This document shows, piece by piece, positions 59,327-64,000 of a stretch of 64,000 nucleotides of DNA; the stretch's first letter is position 1; each line of letters opens with the position of its first letter. Under the pieces are notes generated by a model. It had not been told where the DNA came from, ran no database searches, and saw only the letters and a program-made list of their open reading frames with translations. The stretch is from Actinoplanes sp040639655 (GTDB lineage: Bacteria; Actinomycetota; Actinomycetes; Mycobacteriales; Micromonosporaceae): positions 124,001-188,000 of the forward strand of contig NZ_JBFAAI010000012.1 of assembly GCF_040639655.1 (NCBI RefSeq). Direction: 5' to 3'. Both the position numbers and the translations under genes were made by a program.

Positions 59327-59332
59327 ACGCTA
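59327..59332 (-). promoter_or_regulatory. -10 box TAGCGT of a leaderless promoter
   Basis: On the minus strand TAGCGT is seven bases before GTG 59319, with no Shine-Dalgarno sequence. Confidence 0.5.
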
Positions 59333-59382
59333 CAACCCGGCGGCAACCGTGCCGGCAACCGTGACCGGGCAGAGTGCGCCCC

Positions 59383-59481
59383 ATGCGGAAACTTGGAGCA
59401 GCCGTCGCGGTCGTCGCGTCCATCCTCGGTGTGGCCGGAGGTATCGCCGGTCCCCTGTACGCCGCGTTCGGCGCGAGCTGA
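59383..59481 (+). CDS. Candidate 32-residue hydrophobic small protein
   Basis: ATG to TGA, 33 codons: MRKLGAAVAVVASILGVAGG then IAGPLYAAFGAS. It has a basic start and a single hydrophobic helix with Gly/Ala, as in small membrane proteins. The GC bias at third positions matches coding sequence, and CAGAGT (near TANNNT) is seven bases upstream, a leaderless candidate. It lies 15 bases before the helicase gene. No homologue can be checked here. Confidence 0.35.
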   Translation: MRKLGAAVAVVASILGVAGGIAGPLYAAFGAS

Positions 59482-59496
59482 CACACTTGACCGATC

Positions 59497-61983
59497 ATGA
59501 CGCTGACCGATCGCATCCCGGGCGCCCCTGAACCTGACGCTGTCTTCGACGCCTTCCAGACGTGGGTGACCGAGCAGGGCCTGACGCTGTACCCGCATCA
59601 GGAGGAGGCGCTGATCGAGATCGCGACCGGCGCGAACGTCATCCTGAACACGCCGACCGGCTCGGGCAAGAGCCTGGTCGCGACGGGGGCGCACTTCGCG
59701 GCGCTGGCCGACGGCCGCACCACCTTCTACACCGCCCCGATCAAGGCGCTGGTGAGCGAGAAGTTCTTCGCCCTGTGCGCGACGTTCGGCGCGCACAACG
59801 TGGGCATGCTGACCGGTGACGCGAGCGTGAACGCGGACGCCCCGATCATCTGCTGCACCGCGGAGATCCTGGCGAACCTGGCGTTGCGGGAGGGCGCGGA
59901 CGCCGACGTCGGCCAGGTCGTGATGGACGAGTTCCATTTCTACGCCGAGCCCGACCGGGGCTGGGCGTGGCAGGTGCCGCTGATCGAGCTGCCGCAGGCG
60001 CAGTTCATCCTGATGTCGGCGACGCTCGGTGACGTGACCCGGTTCGTCGACGACCTGAGCAGGCGCACCGGCCGCGAGACGGCGGTGGTCAGCAACGCGG
60101 AGCGGCCCGTCCCGCTGACCTTCGAGTACGCGATGACGCCGCTGCACGAGACGATCGAGGAGCTGCTGACCACCAAGCAGTCGCCGGTCTACATCGTGCA
60201 CTTCACGCAGGCCGCGGCGCTGGAGCGGGCGCAGTCGCTGATGAGCATCAACATGTGCACGCGGGCCGAGAAGGACGCGATCGCCGCCGCGATCGGCAAC
60301 TTCCGGTTCACGTCCGGCTTCGGGCGTACGCTGTCGCGCCTGGTCCGGCACGGGATCGGTGTGCACCACGCGGGCATGCTGCCGAAGTACCGCCGGCTCG
60401 TGGAGACTCTCGCCCAGGCCGGTCTTCTCAAGGTCATCTGCGGTACGGACACCCTCGGCGTGGGCATCAACGTGCCGATCCGCACGGTGCTGTTCACCGG
60501 CCTGTCGAAGTACGACGGCGTGAAGACCCGGCTGCTCAAGGCACGCGAGTTCCACCAGATCGCGGGCCGGGCCGGGCGTGCCGGCTTCGACACCATGGGC
60601 ACCGTGATCATCCAGGCGCCGGAGCACGTGATCGACAACGAGCGGGCGCTCGCGAAAGCCGGCGACGATCCGAAGAAGCGCCGCAAGGTGGTCCGCAAGA
60701 AGCCGCCGGAGGGGCAGATCGGCTGGGGCCGTCCCACGTTCGACCGGCTGGTCGACGCCGAGCCGGAGCCGTTGACGTCGTCGTTCCAGGTCAGCCACGC
60801 GATGTTGCTCAACGTGATGAACCGGGGCGGCGACCCGTACCAGGCCCTGAAGCATCTGCTGACCGAGAACCACGAGGAGCGGCCGGCCCAGCGCCGGCAC
60901 ATCCGCCGGGCGGTCGGGATCGCACGCGCCCTGCTCGCGGGTGGCGTCATCGAACGTACCGATGAGGGGGTCTATCGCCTTGTCGAGGACCTGCAGCTCG
61001 ACTTCGCGCTGAACCAGGCGCTGTCGCCGTTCGCCCTGGCCTGCCTGGAACTGCTCGACCGGGAGTCGCCGGAGTATCCGCTGGACGTCGTCTCGGTGAT
61101 CGAGTCGACGCTGGAGGACCCCCGGCAGATCGTCTCCGAGCAGCGCAAGAAGGCCCGCGGCGAGGCGGTCAACGCCATGAAGTCCGAGGGCATCGAGTAC
61201 GAGGAGCGCATGCAGCTCCTGGAGGACGTGACCTGGCCGCAGCCGCTGAAGGAGCTGCTGGAGGCGGCGTACGAGACGTACCGCCGGGGCCACCCGTGGG
61301 TCGCCGACTACGAGCTGAAGCCGAAGTCGGTGGTCCGCGACATGTATGAGCGGGCCATGACGTTCACCGAGTACGTGTCGTTCTACGGCCTGTCCCGTTC
61401 CGAGGGCCTGGTGCTGCGCTATCTCGCCGACGCGTACCGCGCGCTGCGTCAGACGGTGCCCGAGGACGCCCGTACCGAGGAACTCACCGACCTGATCGAG
61501 TGGCTCGGTGAGCTGGTGCGCCAGGTCGACTCGAGCCTGCTGGACGAGTGGGCACGGCTGCAGAACCCGGGCGCCGAGATCACCGAGGTCCGCATCGACG
61601 ACAAGCCGCCCGCGGTCACCCGCAACGCCCGCGCCTTCCGGGTGCTGGTGCGTAACGCCATGTTCCGGCGGGTGGAACTGGCGGCGCTGCGCCGCTGGGA
61701 CCTGCTCGGCGAGATGGACGCCGAGCACGGATGGACGTCGGAACGCTGGCAGAAGGCGATCCAGGAGTACTTCGAGGAGTACGACTCGCTGGGCACCGGC
61801 CCGGCGGCGCGCGGGCCGGCGTTCCTGCACATCGAGCAGGGCGCCACCCAGTGGACGGTCCGGCAGGTGTTCGAGGACCCGGAGGGCGACCACGACTGGG
61901 GCATCGACGCCGTCGTCGACCTGGCCGAGTCCGACGAGGCCGGCACCGCGGCGATCACGGTCACAGCCGTTGGCCCTCACTGA
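59497..61983 (+). CDS. Ski2-like DEAD/DEAH-box helicase with DUF3516-type C-terminus
   Basis: 828 residues. Motif I NTPTGSGKSL (about 51), Ia YTAPIKALVSEKF, II MDEFHFY (DEFH, about 144), III SATLGDV (about 173), V TDTLGVGINVPIRTV, VI QIAGRAGRAGFDT (about 353). This order and the DExH box place it in the Ski2-like superfamily 2. The second half (about 390-828) is the long helical region typical of the DUF3516 group (name from memory). Substrate may be RNA or DNA; actinobacterial members have been linked to RNA metabolism by analogy only. The next gene starts inside its 3' end (14 bases), so the two are coupled. Confidence 0.93.
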   Translation: MTLTDRIPGAPEPDAVFDAFQTWVTEQGLTLYPHQEEALIEIATGANVILNTPTGSGKSLVATGAHFAALADGRTTFYTAPIKALVSEKFFALCATFGAHNVGMLTGDASVNADAPIICCTAEILANLALREGADADVGQVVMDEFHFYAEPDRGWAWQVPLIELPQAQFILMSATLGDVTRFVDDLSRRTGRETAVVSNAERPVPLTFEYAMTPLHETIEELLTTKQSPVYIVHFTQAAALERAQSLMSINMCTRAEKDAIAAAIGNFRFTSGFGRTLSRLVRHGIGVHHAGMLPKYRRLVETLAQAGLLKVICGTDTLGVGINVPIRTVLFTGLSKYDGVKTRLLKAREFHQIAGRAGRAGFDTMGTVIIQAPEHVIDNERALAKAGDDPKKRRKVVRKKPPEGQIGWGRPTFDRLVDAEPEPLTSSFQVSHAMLLNVMNRGGDPYQALKHLLTENHEERPAQRRHIRRAVGIARALLAGGVIERTDEGVYRLVEDLQLDFALNQALSPFALACLELLDRESPEYPLDVVSVIESTLEDPRQIVSEQRKKARGEAVNAMKSEGIEYEERMQLLEDVTWPQPLKELLEAAYETYRRGHPWVADYELKPKSVVRDMYERAMTFTEYVSFYGLSRSEGLVLRYLADAYRALRQTVPEDARTEELTDLIEWLGELVRQVDSSLLDEWARLQNPGAEITEVRIDDKPPAVTRNARAFRVLVRNAMFRRVELAALRRWDLLGEMDAEHGWTSERWQKAIQEYFEEYDSLGTGPAARGPAFLHIEQGATQWTVRQVFEDPEGDHDWGIDAVVDLAESDEAGTAAITVTAVGPH

Positions 61984-64000
61984 GAGCAGCGTCCTGGCTG
62001 TTCTGGCGGAGCTGGCCCCGGCCGGCGCCGACCGGATCCTCGACGTCACGCAGGGCTCCCAGCCGCTGGTATGGCTGACCGATTCCGATCGCGTCTCCCG
62101 CAAGGCGGGCGACCGGCTCGCCGCCGTCGACGCCCTGCACCGGGAGGAGCGGATCCTGCACCGGGGCTGGGGTTTCCTCGCCGGCCGCGCCGAGATCGAC
62201 GGCAAGCAGCGCAAGGTCCGGGTGCCGCTGCTCAGCCAGCCGGTGCACCTGGACCGCACGCTCACCGGGTACCGGGTGGCGCCGGCCGGTGACGTCGAGG
62301 TCACCCCGCTGATCGCGGACCGGGAACTGGCGGCGTCGCTGGAGAACGCGCCGGGTCTGGGCACCGCCGGCTGGCTGGACGTGGTCGGCGCGCGGGCCTG
62401 GCTCACGGCCGCGGCCGAGGCGACGGGCCTCGAGTTCGACGCGGTCACCGACCCGGGCGGGCGGCTGCCGGCCGACCGGCTGGTGCTGGTGGCCGGGGCG
62501 GCGCTGTTCGTGGCCCGGGACGTGTTCGGTGGCGGACTGCGGGACAGTCTGCGCAGCTGGGCGGGACGTGACCTGTCGGGGACGGCGCTGTCCGCCGTCT
62601 ACGGGTGCGGCCCGGCGGCGGTGCCCGGCCCCCCGGCGGATCCGGATTTCCCGGCGGACGACGACGTCGTCTCGCCGCTGCCGCTGAGCGGAGCGCAGGC
62701 ACGGGTGGTGGCGCGTGCCCGGACCGCGCCGGTCACCGTGGTGTCCGGGCCGCCCGGCAACGGCAAGAGCCACACCGTCGTCGCGGCCGCCCTCGAGGTG
62801 GTGCTGCGCGGCGGCTCGGTGCTGATCGCGACACAGTCGCCGCACGCCGCCGAAGTGCTCGCCGCCCTGCTGGCGCGCTATCCGGGGCCGGAGTCGGTGC
62901 TGTTCGGCGACGCGGCCGGCCGGTCCGGGCTGGCGGCTGCCCTCGCGGCGGGCGCGGACGAGGGCACCGGGTCACGGCAGCTGCGCGCCGACCGGCAGGC
63001 GATCCTTCAAGACCTTTCGCGGGTACGGTCGGCGCGCGCCGCGATCACCACGGTCCTGCGCGCCGAACGGCTGGCGGCCGGGCTGCCCGACTTGGAGCCG
63101 CTGCTGGCGGGACTGGCCGCCGACGTGCCGGGCGCCTTCGACGACGACGTGGACCTGGACGAGGCCGCCCGCCTGGTCGGCATCCCCGCCGACGCCGACT
63201 TCCACGGCACTCCCCCGTCCACCCACCGCGGTTCCTTCGGCCCCCTCCCCTCCCCGGACGCCTTCCGCGGGGCCGATGTGGCCGAGAGCGGCTCCTTCGG
63301 CACCCTCCCCACCTCCCACACCGACACCTCGGGCGCCCTCCGCGGGGCCGATATGGCCGGGCGCGGCGACGGCGGCGGGCGGCGGCTCGGCTGGTGGGCT
63401 CGGCGGCGGGCGGCGGCGGCCCGGGGTCGTGGTCTGCGGATGCTGCGCGCGCGTCCGGACGTACCGATGGATCGGGTTGGGCAAGCGCTCGCCGCGGCGA
63501 ACGCGCAGCGGGCCGCCGCACGTCTCGCCGTGACCGGCGGTGGTGATCTTGATCGGCTGTGGGCCGCGGTGCACGAGGCCGAGGCCGCGCTGCGGGTGTC
63601 CGCCGGAACCGCGATCCGGCATGCCGCGCGCAGTGCCGAGCGCTGGGACACCGCCGCCCGCCGGGCCGCGTCGGCGCTGGCCACGGCCCTGCGCGCGGGA
63701 CGCAACCGGCGCCGGGAGCTACTCGCTCGCCTGGACGCGCCTCCGCTGGTGCGCGCTCTGCCGCTGTGGATCGGCACGGTCGCCGACGTGGAGGACCTGC
63801 TGCCGGCCGCGCCCGGGCTGTTCGACCTCGTGGTGATCGACGAGGCGTCGCACGTCGACCAGATCCGGGCCGCTCCGGTGCTGGCCCGCGCGCGACGGGC
63901 ACTGATCGTGGGTGATCCGCGGCAGCTGCGGTTCGTGTCGTTCGTCAGCGACGCCGGGGTGAGCGCGGTGCTGGAGCGGCACGGCGCCGACGACCGGCTC
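61970..64000 (+). CDS. Superfamily-1-type helicase/ATPase (partial, 3' end beyond window)
   Basis: 677 codons visible, starting at a TTG that overlaps the helicase end; no ATG or GTG is available upstream. The N-terminal 200 residues are unusual (LALTESSVLAVLAELAPAGA then a beta-rich region). Walker A is SGPPGNGKSHTVV (about residue 260), with an AAA/SF1 A-motif, and Walker B is LFDLVVIDEASHVDQ (about 619), followed by LIVGDPRQLRFVSF, as in DNA2/NAM7/Upf1-like helicases. Motifs III onward beyond residue 677 are outside the window. The region between (about 330-600) is a helical insertion with a duplicated low-complexity piece. Overlap with the Ski2-like gene suggests a two-helicase unit, perhaps for nucleic-acid repair or decay. 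Confidence 0.85.
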   Translation, partial: MALTESSVLAVLAELAPAGADRILDVTQGSQPLVWLTDSDRVSRKAGDRLAAVDALHREERILHRGWGFLAGRAEIDGKQRKVRVPLLSQPVHLDRTLTGYRVAPAGDVEVTPLIADRELAASLENAPGLGTAGWLDVVGARAWLTAAAEATGLEFDAVTDPGGRLPADRLVLVAGAALFVARDVFGGGLRDSLRSWAGRDLSGTALSAVYGCGPAAVPGPPADPDFPADDDVVSPLPLSGAQARVVARARTAPVTVVSGPPGNGKSHTVVAAALEVVLRGGSVLIATQSPHAAEVLAALLARYPGPESVLFGDAAGRSGLAAALAAGADEGTGSRQLRADRQAILQDLSRVRSARAAITTVLRAERLAAGLPDLEPLLAGLAADVPGAFDDDVDLDEAARLVGIPADADFHGTPPSTHRGSFGPLPSPDAFRGADVAESGSFGTLPTSHTDTSGALRGADMAGRGDGGGRRLGWWARRRAAAARGRGLRMLRARPDVPMDRVGQALAAANAQRAAARLAVTGGGDLDRLWAAVHEAEAALRVSAGTAIRHAARSAERWDTAARRAASALATALRAGRNRRRELLARLDAPPLVRALPLWIGTVADVEDLLPAAPGLFDLVVIDEASHVDQIRAAPVLARARRALIVGDPRQLRFVSFVSDAGVSAVLERHGADDRL
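63230..63358 (+). repeat. Imperfect direct duplication within the SF1-type gene
   Basis: Units of 54 and 69 bases, each from GGYTCCTTCGG to GGGGCCGATRTGGCC, encode GSFGPLP-type and GSFGTLP-type segments ending RGADVA and RGADMA. The unit lengths differ by 15 bases because of an insertion (SHTDTS region). Confidence 0.7.

Noticed and set aside
59500..62448. Upstream extension of the minus-strand frame of the DUF1707-type gene, across the helicase gene
   Set aside because: The domain begins at GTG 59319 with its own -10 box. The extension is antisense to the helicase.
21378..64000. Anti-phage defence island (SWIM genes, helicases)
   Set aside because: The genes are far apart and separated by metabolic genes. 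No nuclease, toxin, methyltransferase of restriction type, integrase or phage gene is present to support it.
1..64000. tRNA, rRNA, CRISPR or insertion-sequence elements
   Set aside because: Looked for by eye; no T-loop-like GGTTCRA with cloverleaf, no regularly spaced repeat array and no transposase-like protein was found.

Overview
The window is 64 kb of very GC-rich, gene-dense DNA. Its gene content points to a filamentous actinobacterium, and the mix of secreted polysaccharide hydrolases, LAL/LuxR regulators, GTG/TTG starts and many leaderless promoters suggests Micromonosporaceae, perhaps Actinoplanes-like. That placement is inference. I see no phage, transposase, CRISPR array, tRNA or rRNA; it reads as ordinary chromosome in an arm-like accessory region.

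Layout. 1-5.2 kb: surface-polysaccharide genes (two GH26-type hydrolases converging tail to tail, a NodB-type deacetylase), an unrecognised protein and a ScyD/ScyE-type secreted propeller. 5.3-9 kb: a P-loop kinase, a membrane metallophosphoesterase, a methyltransferase, a VOC protein and an odd protein with a duplicated helix-turn-helix-like segment. 9-13.5 kb: a fused two-half ABC exporter and a divergent NDK-like protein. 13.5-21.2 kb: an esterase, an acyltransferase-3 membrane protein, a secreted alpha/beta hydrolase, a GH18 chitinase, an AlkZ-like protein and glucose-6-phosphate isomerase. 21.4-29.8 kb: a SWIM zinc-finger protein translationally coupled to a very large protein, with a 1000-residue paralogue beyond an inserted ICL/PEP-mutase-family gene. 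30-34 kb: a third GH26-type protein, an M19 dipeptidase and a GH64 glucanase with a ricin-type lectin domain behind a perfect palindromic operator. 34-41 kb: an ECF sigma factor coupled to its presumed membrane regulator, a small protein, a LAL regulator and a lipoprotein. 40-44 kb: a LacI regulator and two tandem MFS exporters sharing four copies of one palindrome. 44-52.4 kb: a repeat protein, a cutinase/PETase-family polyester hydrolase diverging from a second LAL regulator, then small genes, a universal stress protein and a DoxX-type protein. 52.5-57 kb: a beta-mannosidase operon with an orphan LacI-type sensor domain and a divergent ROK regulator. 57-59.3 kb: a membrane protein, a WXG-type pair and a DUF1707-type protein. 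59.4-64 kb: a Ski2-like helicase overlapping a superfamily-1-type ATPase that runs off the window.

How they work together. Much of the window serves extracellular polymer use (chitin, beta-1,3-glucan, mannan, polyester) with dedicated LacI/ROK control near the hydrolases. The clearest regulatory unit is the LacI/MFS block, where operator, -10 box and start codon can all be placed by eye. The most system-like locus of unknown function is the SWIM plus giant-protein locus at 21.4-29.8 kb. Names of DUF families are from memory; no database search was run.
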